A stretch of 64,000 nt of DNA, taken from NCBI RefSeq assembly GCF_014905555.1, contig NZ_BNGS01000004.1, forward strand, positions 1 to 64,000. The letters are read 5' to 3'. Both the position numbers and the translations under genes were made by a program. Below the pieces are notes generated by a model. That model made no database searches. It was not told the origin of the DNA and saw only the letters and a list, made by a program, of their open reading frames with translations. Shown one piece after another: positions 54,326 to 63,056 of the stretch; positions within the stretch are counted from its first letter, which is position 1, and every line of letters begins with the position of its first letter. This DNA is from Streptomyces sp. Y2F8-2 (GTDB lineage Bacteria; Actinomycetota; Actinomycetes; Streptomycetales; Streptomycetaceae).

Positions 54326-55258
54326 ATGGTGACCATGGCCCCGTCGTTGAACTTCCAGCCGGTGCTGGAACGTATCGCCGAAGAGATGGAGCAGCGCCCG
54401 GGTCGCGGCCGGGCCGCCGACTACATACCGGCGCTCGCCGCCTTGGACCCGCGCCGCTTCGGCATGGCCGTCGCCGAACTGGACGGCACGGTGTACGGGG
54501 TGGGGGAGTGGCGGGAGCCGTTCTCCACCCAGTCCATCACCAAGGTCTTCACCCTCGCCCTCGACCTCGCCCGCGAGGGTGACGCGCTCTGGGAGCACGT
54601 GGGCCGGGAGCCGTCCGGCAACCCGTTCAACTCGCTGGTCCAACTGGAGTACGAGAACGGCATCCCGCGCAATCCCTTCATCAACGCGGGCGCCCTCGTC
54701 GTCACCGACCGGCTGCACACCCGTACCGGTGACGCGGCCGGCACCCTGCTCGACTTCCTGCGCGCCGAGAGCGGCAACCCCGGACTCTCCTTCGACACGG
54801 AGGTCGCCGCCTCCGAGGCCGCGCACGGCGACCGCAACGCCGCCCTCGCCCATTTCATGGCGTCCTACGGCAACATCGGCAACCCCGTGCCGGTGCTGGT
54901 CGAGCAGTACTTCCGGCAGTGCTCCCTCACCGCGTCCTGCGCCGACCTCGCCCTGGCCACCGGCTTCCTGGCCCGGCACGGCATCCGCGCCGACGGCACC
55001 CGGCTGCTGACCCGCAGCCAGGCCAAGCAGGTCAACGCGGTGATGCTGACCTGCGGCACGTACGACGCGGCGGGCGACTTCGCCTACCGGGTCGGCCTGC
55101 CCGGCAAGAGCGGCGTCGGCGGCGGCATCATCGCGGTCGTGCCCGGCCGCTGCACCCTGTGCGTATGGAGCCCCGGCCTCGACGAGCGCGGCAACTCCGT
55201 CGCGGGCGTCGCGGCACTCGACCGCTTCACCACCCTGACGGGGTTGTCCGTGTTCTGA
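54326..55258 (+). CDS. glsA: Glutaminase
   Basis: The 310-residue serine-type glutaminase has a beta-lactamase-like fold. REPFSTQSITKVFTLAL contains the catalytic Ser-x-x-Lys, ENGIPRNPFINAGALVV is the conserved substrate loop, and GLPGKSGVGGGIIAVVPG the KSG motif. It turns glutamine into glutamate and ammonia. It stands just after the asparagine/aspartate operon on the same strand, 134 bp downstream, so this region is a compact amide-catabolism cluster. Confidence 0.95.
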   Translation: MVTMAPSLNFQPVLERIAEEMEQRPGRGRAADYIPALAALDPRRFGMAVAELDGTVYGVGEWREPFSTQSITKVFTLALDLAREGDALWEHVGREPSGNPFNSLVQLEYENGIPRNPFINAGALVVTDRLHTRTGDAAGTLLDFLRAESGNPGLSFDTEVAASEAAHGDRNAALAHFMASYGNIGNPVPVLVEQYFRQCSLTASCADLALATGFLARHGIRADGTRLLTRSQAKQVNAVMLTCGTYDAAGDFAYRVGLPGKSGVGGGIIAVVPGRCTLCVWSPGLDERGNSVAGVAALDRFTTLTGLSVF

Positions 55259-55379
55259 CCGGGGTTCGGTGCCCCCATGCGCCCGTCGATCACGCGGCGG
55301 TCACAAGCAGGCCGCCCGCGCGAGAGACGGACGTCGCTTCCCGGTCACCCGGTGTTGACACGCTTCCCGAGTGTTGGCC

Positions 55380-56768
55380 ATGGCTTTCCCCGTCGATCTC
55401 CGCCGCCGCCAGGCGCTCGGTCTGGCCGGTACCGCCTTTCTCGCACTGGGCGGTGAGACCGCCGGGGCCCTGCCGGTCGAGGATCTGGTCTCCCCGGAGT
55501 CCGGGCGCGCCGCGCTCGGGCTGGTGGGGGTGTACTTCGGTGTCGTCCTGCTGATCGCCGCCTGGGCCCTGCTCGGCCGGGTGGTCCGCGGCCCCGAACC
55601 GCCTACGCCGCGGGCCCTGCTGCTCGTCCTCGCCACCTGGGCGGCGCCGCTGCTGCTGGCGCCACCGCTGTTCAGCCGGGACGTCTACAGCTACCTCGCC
55701 CAGGGCGCCATGGTCCACGCCCACCTCGACGTCTACGCCCACGGCCCCGCCCAGCTCGGCGGTCCGCTGGCGGACGAGGTGGCTCCGGTGTGGCGGGACA
55801 CCGCGGCCCCCTACGGGCCGGTCTTCCTCGTCGTCGCCTCGGCGCTGTCCGGACTGACCCGCGGCGAACTCCCGGCCGGGCTGCTCGGCATGCGGCTGGT
55901 CGCGCTGCTCGGAGTGGCCCTGATGGCGTTCGCGCTGCCACGGCTCGCCAAGCACTGCGGCGCCGACCCGGCCGCCGCGCTGTGGCTCGGCGCCCTCAAC
56001 CCGCTCGTCCTGCTGCACCTGGTCGCCGGCGCCCACAACGACGCCATCATGCTCGGCCTGCTCGGCATGGGCCTGCTCGCGGCCCGCGGCCGGCTGCACG
56101 TCCTCGGCGTCGTCCTGGTCACGCTCGCCGCCCTGGTCAAGGCCCCCGCCGCGCTCGGCCTGCTCGCCGTGATCGCGCTGCGCCGGCACGTCGGCGTCGT
56201 CCGGGCGACGGTGACGACCACGGTGGTCGCGTTCGCCACCACCGCCGCGGCCACCGCCGTCGCCGGCACCGGGTACGGCTGGATAGCGGCCCTGAAGACA
56301 CCCGTCTCCCCGCACAACTGGTCACCCACCAGCGTCCTCGGCCGGGTCACGGGCCGGATGCTCGACGGTCTCGGCAGCGACCTCGCGCCTCTCGCCGAAC
56401 CGGCCTGGCACGCGGTCGGGGTCGCCGCGACCGCCATCACCGTGCTGGTCATCTGGGTGAAGCTGCGGCCCGCCCCGGTCTACGCGCTCGGGCTGAGCCT
56501 CGCCGTCGTCGCCGTCCTCGGCCCGGCCATCCGCCCCTGGTACGCCCTGTGGGGACTGTTCCTCATCGCCGCCGCGGCCCCCAGCACCTCGGTACGCCAC
56601 CGGGTGGCCGCCGCCACCGCCGTCCTCGCGCTCGCCGTGCTGCCGAGCGGCGGCCCGCCCGACCTCGCCCAGGTGATGCTGGCCGTCTCCGGCGGCCTGC
56701 TCGCCGTGGTCGTGCTGTGGCAGGCGCACCAGGCGGCCCAAACAGCCGTGCTGGGACGGACCGCGTGA
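55380..56768 (+). CDS. MptB-like polyprenol-phosphate-mannose mannosyltransferase
   Basis: The 462-residue protein has about twelve membrane helices. The GT-C signature is in the first loop, PPLFSRDVYSYLAQGAMV (Asp-based), with WRDTAAPYGPVFLVVAS and LLHLVAGAHNDAIMLGLLG further on. These match the alpha-1,6-mannosyltransferases MptA/MptB that extend lipomannan from polyprenol-phosphate-mannose in actinobacteria. The next gene, another GT-C enzyme, is translationally coupled. The short hydrophobic start MAFPVDLRRR suggests ATG 55380. Confidence 0.85.
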   Translation: MAFPVDLRRRQALGLAGTAFLALGGETAGALPVEDLVSPESGRAALGLVGVYFGVVLLIAAWALLGRVVRGPEPPTPRALLLVLATWAAPLLLAPPLFSRDVYSYLAQGAMVHAHLDVYAHGPAQLGGPLADEVAPVWRDTAAPYGPVFLVVASALSGLTRGELPAGLLGMRLVALLGVALMAFALPRLAKHCGADPAAALWLGALNPLVLLHLVAGAHNDAIMLGLLGMGLLAARGRLHVLGVVLVTLAALVKAPAALGLLAVIALRRHVGVVRATVTTTVVAFATTAAATAVAGTGYGWIAALKTPVSPHNWSPTSVLGRVTGRMLDGLGSDLAPLAEPAWHAVGVAATAITVLVIWVKLRPAPVYALGLSLAVVAVLGPAIRPWYALWGLFLIAAAAPSTSVRHRVAAATAVLALAVLPSGGPPDLAQVMLAVSGGLLAVVVLWQAHQAAQTAVLGRTA

Positions 56769-58135
56769 GACCGCCGCGCACCGAGAAGGGACGGCTCGCC
56801 CTCGTCCTCGGCCTCGCCGCCGCCGTGACCGTCTTCACCGCCACCGTGCCGCTGCTGCGCGGCTGGTTCGACCTGCGCGTCTACTACGGGGCCGTGGACG
56901 CCTGGATGCACCACGGGGGTCACCTCTACGACTACCGGGTGCCGGGCACGACGTACGGCTTCACCTATCCGCCGTTCGCCGCGCTGTGCATGCTGCCGAT
57001 GGCGTTCGTCGGCCTGCACACGGCGATCGCGCTCGCCCTGCTGTTCAACCTGGCGGCCCTCGCCGCCGTGGTGGGGATCCTCATCGGCCGGGAGCTGGGC
57101 CGCCACGGCTGGTTCGGCTGGGGCCTGGCCGCCTGCGCGCTGGCCCTGTTCGAACCCGTCCGGGACACCTTCAGCTTCGGGCAGGTCAACCTCCTGCTGC
57201 TGGCACTCGTGCTCGCCGACGCCTGGCTGCTGTCCACCGGGCGCGGGCGCTGGGCGGGGGCCGGTATCGGGCTCGCGGCGGCCGTCAAGCTCACCCCGGC
57301 GGTGTTCATCGCGCTGCTGCTGCTCGCCCGCAGATGGCGGGCCGCCGCCGTCGCCACCGCCGTCGCCGGGGCCGCCACCCTGGTCGCGGTGTGGGCGGCG
57401 CCGGGCGCCTCCCGCTTCTACTGGACCAGCGCCGTCTGGGACACCACCCGCATCGGCCGCCTCGACTACGTCTCCAACCAGTCCCTGCAGGGCGTCCTCG
57501 CCCGGCTCGAGGCGCCGGACGACCCGAGCCGGGCCACGTGGGCGCTGGCCGTCGTCGTGGTCCTCGCGGTGTGGGCGTGGCGCACGCACCGGGCGCTGCG
57601 CGCCGGGGACTGGTGGGCCGCCTTCGCCCTCACCGGGCTCATCGCCTGCCTGGTCTCCCCGATCACCTGGGTGCACCACCTGGTATGGCTGCTGCCGTCG
57701 TTCGCGGTGCTGGCGCACGCACGCCGGCTGCGGACCGCGGCCGCCCTGTACGCGGTGCTGTGCACCAGCGTGGTGTGGCTGTGGTTCGACGACGCGTCCG
57801 GGATCGACGGCTTCCTCGGCAGCAACACCTACACATGGATCACCCTCGGCCTGCTGTTCGGGCTGCCGGTCGGTCAGTCCCGCTCCCGCCGTCTGCCCAG
57901 CAGCCGCAGCGCCAGCGCGACCGCCGCGCCCGTGCCCAGACCGACGGCGCCCGCCAGCGTCCCCGCCTCCGGCCAGTCGGACGGGTCTTCGTCCTCCTTG
58001 CGAGGGGCCGTCGTCGGCAGCGCGGTGGGACCGGAGCGCGCCACGCCGGAGCCCTCGGGCAGCAGCGAGCCGACCGGCGCGACCCGCCCGGCGGCGTCGA
58101 AGCCCCAGTCGAGCAGCGAGCGGGCCTCCTCGTAG
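56765..58135 (+). CDS. GT87 (PimE-like) polyprenol-dependent mannosyltransferase
   Basis: The 456-residue GT-C enzyme has about ten helices. LLRGWFDLRVYYGAVDAWM carries the catalytic Asp loop and YGFTYPPFAALCMLPM the YPP motif of GT87 proteins; VKLTPAVFIALLLL and SPITWVHHLVWLLPS follow. GTG 56765 overlaps the previous stop. The last ~85 residues, after LFGLPVGQSRSRRLPSS, are Ser/Pro-rich and are read antisense through the end of the carboxypeptidase gene. The ancestral stop may have been lost. Confidence 0.85.
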   Translation: MRPPRTEKGRLALVLGLAAAVTVFTATVPLLRGWFDLRVYYGAVDAWMHHGGHLYDYRVPGTTYGFTYPPFAALCMLPMAFVGLHTAIALALLFNLAALAAVVGILIGRELGRHGWFGWGLAACALALFEPVRDTFSFGQVNLLLLALVLADAWLLSTGRGRWAGAGIGLAAAVKLTPAVFIALLLLARRWRAAAVATAVAGAATLVAVWAAPGASRFYWTSAVWDTTRIGRLDYVSNQSLQGVLARLEAPDDPSRATWALAVVVVLAVWAWRTHRALRAGDWWAAFALTGLIACLVSPITWVHHLVWLLPSFAVLAHARRLRTAAALYAVLCTSVVWLWFDDASGIDGFLGSNTYTWITLGLLFGLPVGQSRSRRLPSSRSASATAAPVPRPTAPASVPASGQSDGSSSSLRGAVVGSAVGPERATPEPSGSSEPTGATRPAASKPQSSSERASS

Positions 58136-59043
58136 ACCGTGAGCCCGCCACCCTCCTGAGGGTTCATCACCGTCACCACGAGGGTGCGCCCGCCGTGGCG
58201 GGCCGCAGCGACGAGGGTGTTGCCCGCGTTGCTGGTGTAGCCGTTCTTGATGCCGATCAGCCCCGGGTAGCGTTCGACGCCGTCGGCGCCGGTCAGCAGC
58301 CGGTTGGTGTTGCGGATCCCGTACGACGCGCCGTCGCCGGGGAACGTCGACTCCGCCAGGGAGCAGTACCGGGCGAAGTCCGGATTGTGCAGCCCGGCCC
58401 TCCCGAACACCGCGAGGTCGTATGCCGACGACACCTGCCCGGGAGCGTCGTAGCCGTCCGGCGAGACCACCTGGGTGTCGAAGGCGCCCAGTTGCCGGGC
58501 CTTTGCCTGCATCCGTCGGACCGTGGTCTCCACGCCGCCGTTGAGCGCGGCCAGCACATGCACCGCGTCGTTGCCGGAGTGCAGGAAGACCCCCTTCCAC
58601 AGGTCGCTCACCCGGTAGGTGAGGCCCTCCTTGATCCCGACGAGGCTGCTGCCGGGCCCGACGCCCGCCAGCTCTCGCTCCCTGACGGTGTGCCGGGTGC
58701 CCGCGGGCAGAGCCGGCAGCACGGTGAGCGCGAACAGGGTCTTGAGGGTGCTCGCGGGCGGCAGCGGACGGTGCGCGTCGTGCGCGGCGAGCACGTCACC
58801 GGTGTCGGCGTCGGCCACCAGCCACGAGAGCGCCGACACATACGGCACCTCGGGGGCTCCCGTGCGTGGCCGCACCTGAGTGCCGGGCCCGTACAGGAGC
58901 GGCGACTGCGACGAGGCGGGCCCGGGAGCGCCGGAGCCGGTGCCCGTCAGAGCGGCGGCGGGCAGCGGCGCGAGGGCCGACATGCCGACCGCTCCGAGAG
59001 CGCAGCAGGAGAGGAGGGCGCGAGAGGAGAATCCGATGCTCAT
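57874..59043 (-). CDS. D-alanyl-D-alanine carboxypeptidase (S11 family)
   Basis: The 389-residue penicillin-binding protein trims the terminal D-Ala of peptidoglycan stems. It has a signal peptide, then the active-site STLK (98-101), SGN (156-158) and KNG (266-268, where most S11 enzymes have KTG). The C-terminus ends with a transmembrane helix (GTLAGAVGLGTGAAVALAL) and RRRERD. ATG 59043 was chosen since an upstream start at 59070 has a weaker context. Its 3' end overlaps the convergent GT87 frame by 262 bp. Confidence 0.92.
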   Translation of the reverse strand: MSIGFSSRALLSCCALGAVGMSALAPLPAAALTGTGSGAPGPASSQSPLLYGPGTQVRPRTGAPEVPYVSALSWLVADADTGDVLAAHDAHRPLPPASTLKTLFALTVLPALPAGTRHTVRERELAGVGPGSSLVGIKEGLTYRVSDLWKGVFLHSGNDAVHVLAALNGGVETTVRRMQAKARQLGAFDTQVVSPDGYDAPGQVSSAYDLAVFGRAGLHNPDFARYCSLAESTFPGDGASYGIRNTNRLLTGADGVERYPGLIGIKNGYTSNAGNTLVAAARHGGRTLVVTVMNPQEGGGLTVYEEARSLLDWGFDAAGRVAPVGSLLPEGSGVARSGPTALPTTAPRKEDEDPSDWPEAGTLAGAVGLGTGAAVALALRLLGRRRERD

Positions 59044-59151
59044 ACCGGACACCGTAGGAACGGTGAGCACGCGTCCGCCCGGTCGGCGTGGGCCGAGTGG
59101 GGGGATCGTGCACCCGGATGCCTGACGCCGGAGCGTGTCCGGCCGGACGGA

Positions 59152-60288
59152 TCAGCCGGCCGGAAGTGTGGGCTGGACCTGGCGCAGGAACGCCGCGTTG
59201 TCGGGCGTCGCTCGCAACCGCTCCAGCAGGGTCTCCACGGCGGGCTGCCCCTGTGACTGCAGGGCGCGCCGCAGTCCTCTTACGGCCGCCAACTCGCTCC
59301 GGGCAAGCAGGAGTTCCTCGCGCCGGGTGCCGGACGCGGCGACGTCGACGGACGGGTGGATGCGGCGGGCGGCCAAGGCGCGGTCCAGGCGCAGCTCCAT
59401 GTTGCCGGTGCTCTTCAGCTCCTCGAAGAAGAACTCGTCGGCCCGGGAGCCGGTCTCGACCAGGGCGGTGGCCAGGATGGTGAGTGAGCCGCCCTCCTCG
59501 GCCAGACGGGCGGCGCCGAAGAAGCGCTTCGGACCGTGCAGGGCGGACGCGTCGACGCCGCCGCTGAGAGTGCGGCCACCGGAGGAGGCCGCGTTGTTGT
59601 GGGCCCGGCACAGCCGGGTCAGAGAGTCCAGCAGGACGACGACGTCCTGACCCTGCTCGACCAGTCGCTTGGCGCGCTCGACGACCATGTCCGCGAGCGC
59701 GATGTGCTGCTTCGGCGTGCGGTCGAACGTGGAGGCGTACACCTCACCCCGCACCGAGCGCCGCATGTCGGTGACCTCCTCGGGCCGCTCGTCGAGCAGT
59801 ACCACCATCAGATGGCACTCGGGGTGGTTGCCGGCGACGGCCGCGGCGATCTGCTGGAGCAGGACGGTCTTGCCGGTCTTGGGCGGGGCGACTATCAGCC
59901 CGCGCTGGCCCTTGCCGACGGGTGAGAGGAGGTCCATCACGCGTCCGCCCAGGCCCGACGCCGGGTGCTCGAGCCGCAGCCGCTCGCGCGGGTGCAGCGG
60001 GGTGAGGTCGGGGAAGTGCGGACGGCCGCGTAGTTCCTCCGGGGGCCGGCCGTTGACCAGCTCGACCTCGGTGAGGGAGCGCCCGGTACGGGTGCCGGTG
60101 AGGCTGTCGCCCTTGCGCAGCCCGTGACGGCGGATCAGTGCGGGGGGAACGGGGAGGTCGGCGGGTGAGGAGAGGCAGTTTTCGGCACGCAGATGCCCCT
60201 TCCCGCCGGCGTCGATGTCGAGGACTCCGGTGACGGTCTGAGGCGTTCGCTCCTGCTGGATCGGGGGGTGTTCGAGTGTGGTGGTCAT
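59152..60288 (-). CDS. rho: Short transcription termination factor Rho
   Basis: This protein has 378 residues, against roughly 600-700 for the main Rho of Streptomyces. The RNA-binding OB domain is present but reduced: RNP1 reads GKGHLR (29-34) instead of the usual GFGFLR. The ATPase core is complete: Walker A APPKTGKT (134-141), catalytic DERPEE (166-171), VVVLLDS (216-222), Q-loop TLSGGVDASAL and R-loop GSLTILATALVETGSR. It lacks the N-terminal helix bundle and the long polar insertion. It probably is a second, specialised Rho. ATG 60288 has AAAGG upstream, after an unusual leader. Confidence 0.9.
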   Translation of the reverse strand: MTTTLEHPPIQQERTPQTVTGVLDIDAGGKGHLRAENCLSSPADLPVPPALIRRHGLRKGDSLTGTRTGRSLTEVELVNGRPPEELRGRPHFPDLTPLHPRERLRLEHPASGLGGRVMDLLSPVGKGQRGLIVAPPKTGKTVLLQQIAAAVAGNHPECHLMVVLLDERPEEVTDMRRSVRGEVYASTFDRTPKQHIALADMVVERAKRLVEQGQDVVVLLDSLTRLCRAHNNAASSGGRTLSGGVDASALHGPKRFFGAARLAEEGGSLTILATALVETGSRADEFFFEELKSTGNMELRLDRALAARRIHPSVDVAASGTRREELLLARSELAAVRGLRRALQSQGQPAVETLLERLRATPDNAAFLRQVQPTLPAG

Positions 60289-60582
60289 GGACGGCCTTTC
60301 AGGAACGGGAGGAAGGGGGAAGGGAAGGGGAGAGGGGCCGGGAGGCGGCAGGATCACGCCTCGCAACGGCGAGGAACGGCACCTCGGGTACGCCGTACGG
60401 CGCACTGCCTGACGAGGTGGTGTCGGAAAGCCGATGCGCCGGTCGAAAACGACGGGCGGAACGGCGAACGGGGAGAAACAGGCACCGGCGCCCCGGACGG
60501 GGCGTACACAAGTGCTCACCGCACTGTAGCACTCGGCGGTTCCACCGGGGAGAACACGGACGGGACGCGATCTGTTCCGCGC
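60289..60582 (-). promoter_or_regulatory. Leader of the short rho gene with a pyrimidine tract
   Basis: The ~290 bases between pcm and rho hold no gene. In the transcript sense, 60337-60307 is a 31-nt unbroken C/U run, with further C-rich sequence to about 60345, ending 19 bases before the start codon. Such C/U-rich, unstructured RNA is the preferred landing site of Rho. Autogenous control by premature termination is a natural inference. Confidence 0.55.
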
Positions 60583-61245
60583 TCAGGTGACGTCCGTGTC
60601 GTCCTGCGGAAAGCCGTACCGTCCGAGCAGCCGGACGAAGCAGGCCGCGGTCACGATCCGCCACTGCTCCAGCCCGGACGCGGTGCGCACGAAGCACACC
60701 ACCTGTTCGTGGCCGCCCGGCCCGACCGGCTGCACGAGACGGCCGGAGGGCCGTAGCTGCGCGACCAGCGGCTCGGGCACCTCCGGGAACGCGGCCGAGA
60801 CGATCACCGCGTCGTACGGGGCGCGGTCGGGCAGACCGCCGCTGCCGTCACCGACCCGCAACTCCACGTTCCGCACCCCCTGCCCGGCCAGGTTGCCGCG
60901 CGCCTGCCGGGCGATGTCCGGCCGCATCTCGACGCTGACCACGTCACCGGCCATCCGGGCGAGCAGCGCGGTCTGGAAGCCGAGTCCGGTGCCGACCTCG
61001 AGGACGTGCTCGCTTCCGCTCAGCTCAAGGCTCTCGATCATCGCGGCGGTCAGCGACGGCTGTGTGGTGACCTGCCCCTGCCCGATCGGAACGGGTGTGT
61101 CCCGGTAGGCGGCGGCCGCCTGAGCGGCGGGGACGAACCGGGCCCGGGGCGTCGTCCGCACGGCCTCCAGCAGCCGCTCGTCCCTGATCCCGGCGGATCG
61201 GAGAGCCCGCACGAGATCTTCGGGGCTGCCGGGTACGGAGTGCAC
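60583..61245 (-). CDS. pcm: Protein-L-isoaspartate O-methyltransferase
   Basis: The 220-residue SAM enzyme repairs isoaspartyl damage in proteins. IGQGQVTTQPSLTAAMIESL is the conserved substrate loop (in Pcm, GxxTxSQPxxVA), LEVGTGLGFQTALLARMAG is SAM motif I, and YDAVIVSAAFPEVPEPLVAQ motif II/post II. Start GTG 61245 follows GAGGTGAG. It is upstream of the short rho gene on the same strand. Confidence 0.9.
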   Translation of the reverse strand: MHSVPGSPEDLVRALRSAGIRDERLLEAVRTTPRARFVPAAQAAAAYRDTPVPIGQGQVTTQPSLTAAMIESLELSGSEHVLEVGTGLGFQTALLARMAGDVVSVEMRPDIARQARGNLAGQGVRNVELRVGDGSGGLPDRAPYDAVIVSAAFPEVPEPLVAQLRPSGRLVQPVGPGGHEQVVCFVRTASGLEQWRIVTAACFVRLLGRYGFPQDDTDVT

Positions 61246-61352
61246 GGGGGCTCACCTCACCCTCACTGCCAGCGTATACCTGCGCTCCGGACCCGATGCG
61301 CTGTTCCCGGCTCTGCGAGGCCCATCGCCGGGCGCGTGGGCGCCCGGCTCGC

Positions 61353-62936
61353 CTACCCGCCGAGTTCGAAGATGCCGTAGCCGAATCCCCGGGCCGTGAT
61401 CGTCCCGCCCGCCGACTCCACCCCCGACACCTCCAGCGCACGACCGGTGGCGGAGTACCCGTAACTCGCCTCGCTTCTGCGCGGGTTGACGACCACGAGA
61501 AAGCGGTCGCCCCGGACGTACACGAACGGGTATCCGGTGTGCAGCACCTCCACCGCACCGCGCGGGCCGAACTCCGGTGTGGTCCTGCGCAGGGCGATCA
61601 GCCGGCGTACGAGATGCAGCAGCGAGGCTTCGTCGGCGCGCTGCGCGGCCACCGTCGGGCGGTCGGGGGAGGGGTCCGGAGGCAGGTAGAGGCGGTCCTC
61701 GGGCGCCGTGGAGAAGCCGGCGTTCGGGCCCTCGTCCCACTGCATCGGGGTGCGGGAGCCCGCCCGGTTGTAGCGGGGGCCGAGGACGCTGCCCTCCTTG
61801 TCGGGCAGGCCGGCGACGTAGCGCATGCCGATCTCGTCGCCGTAGTAGATCGCCGGCAGTGTCGGCCAGGTCAGCTGGAACGCGAAGGCCGCCGGGAGCT
61901 GCTCGGCCGTGCGCGGGCCGCAGTTCAGCCGGGAGAAGTCGTGGTTGGCGGTCGGCAGGGAGACGAAGCCGGAGCCCGCCAGCGCGGTCGTCGCCTTGTC
62001 GTACGCCTCCACGAACGGGCGCGCGGAGCCCCTGCCGCTCGGGTCGAAGAAGCAGTCCAGAGGGTCCCAGGCCGCGTTCACCGTGCCCTCGCCGTTGCTC
62101 CACAGGGACCGCAGCGGCAGACCGTTCGTGGGGCCGCCGAAGTGCAGGAAGAAGTCCGTGTGGAAGCCCGCCGGGACGGACACCTCCGGATCGCCCCACT
62201 CCGACAGCAGCACCGCCTCCGGGTGCGCCCGGTCCAGCCAGTGGCGCAACTCGGTCCAGATCGCGGCCGTCTCCGTCTTGTCCGGGTCGTCCTTGACGAG
62301 GGACGCGGCCATGTCGACGCGGAAACCGGAGATGCCGAACCGCAGCCAGTGGTCCATGATCTCGCGCAGTGCGGCGCGGTTGGCGCGCGGGCCCTCCGCG
62401 TCGACCGGCTGCCGCCAGGGCTCGGCCGGATTCTCCCGCGCGTAGCCGAAGTTGAGGGCGGGCTGGCTGTCGAAGAAGTTCGGCAGATAGGAGCCGGGGC
62501 GGGTGCCGGGGGAGGGGACGAAGCCCTCGGGACGGCCCTCGGGGGCCCAGATGTAGCGGTGGTCGTCCGGGTCGTCGGCCGAGGCCCGGAACCACGGGTG
62601 CGCGTCGGAGGTGTGTCCGGCGACGAGGTCGAGGAGGATGCGGATGCCGCGGCGGCCCGCCTCGTCGACGAGCGCGGCGAGATCGTCGGCGGAGCCGTAG
62701 CGGGGCGCGACCGTCAGGTAGTCCGCGACGTCGTACCCGGCGTCGCGGAACGGGGAGACGAAACAGGGGTTGAGCCACACGGTGTTCACGCCCAGCCACG
62801 CGAGGTGGTCCAGGCGCTCGGTGATCCCTTGGAAGTCACCGATGCCGTCGCCGTTCGAGTCGGCGAACGACTGCGGGTAGATCTGGTAGAAGACGGCGTC
62901 GGCCAGCCAGGCGGGGGCAGGACGGAACGAAGTCAT
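61353..62936 (-). CDS. GH13 alpha-glucosidase/alpha-amylase-type enzyme
   Basis: This protein has 527 residues. The TIM-barrel starts AVFYQIYPQSFADSNGDGIG. The catalytic set is visible: nucleophile Asp in GISGFRVDMAAS, acid/base Glu in AVLLSEWGDPE, and the transition-state Asp in LPTANHDFSRL. The QSFADSNGDGIGD segment groups it with oligo-1,6-glucosidases/alpha-glucosidases. No signal peptide, so it acts on maltose- or trehalose-like sugars inside the cell. ATG 62936; no sugar transporter adjoins. It diverges from the methyltransferase gene. Confidence 0.93.
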   Translation of the reverse strand: MTSFRPAPAWLADAVFYQIYPQSFADSNGDGIGDFQGITERLDHLAWLGVNTVWLNPCFVSPFRDAGYDVADYLTVAPRYGSADDLAALVDEAGRRGIRILLDLVAGHTSDAHPWFRASADDPDDHRYIWAPEGRPEGFVPSPGTRPGSYLPNFFDSQPALNFGYARENPAEPWRQPVDAEGPRANRAALREIMDHWLRFGISGFRVDMAASLVKDDPDKTETAAIWTELRHWLDRAHPEAVLLSEWGDPEVSVPAGFHTDFFLHFGGPTNGLPLRSLWSNGEGTVNAAWDPLDCFFDPSGRGSARPFVEAYDKATTALAGSGFVSLPTANHDFSRLNCGPRTAEQLPAAFAFQLTWPTLPAIYYGDEIGMRYVAGLPDKEGSVLGPRYNRAGSRTPMQWDEGPNAGFSTAPEDRLYLPPDPSPDRPTVAAQRADEASLLHLVRRLIALRRTTPEFGPRGAVEVLHTGYPFVYVRGDRFLVVVNPRRSEASYGYSATGRALEVSGVESAGGTITARGFGYGIFELGG

Positions 62937-63056
62937 GCACACGACCCTAGGTGAGCCGCGGGCGGCTCCGCAGGCATCGTCGGCCGTTGACCGAAGATGA
63001 CGCGGATCGAACGGTCGTGGATGAGCCCCTCCTCGGGGCGGCGCTGTCCTAAGCTG

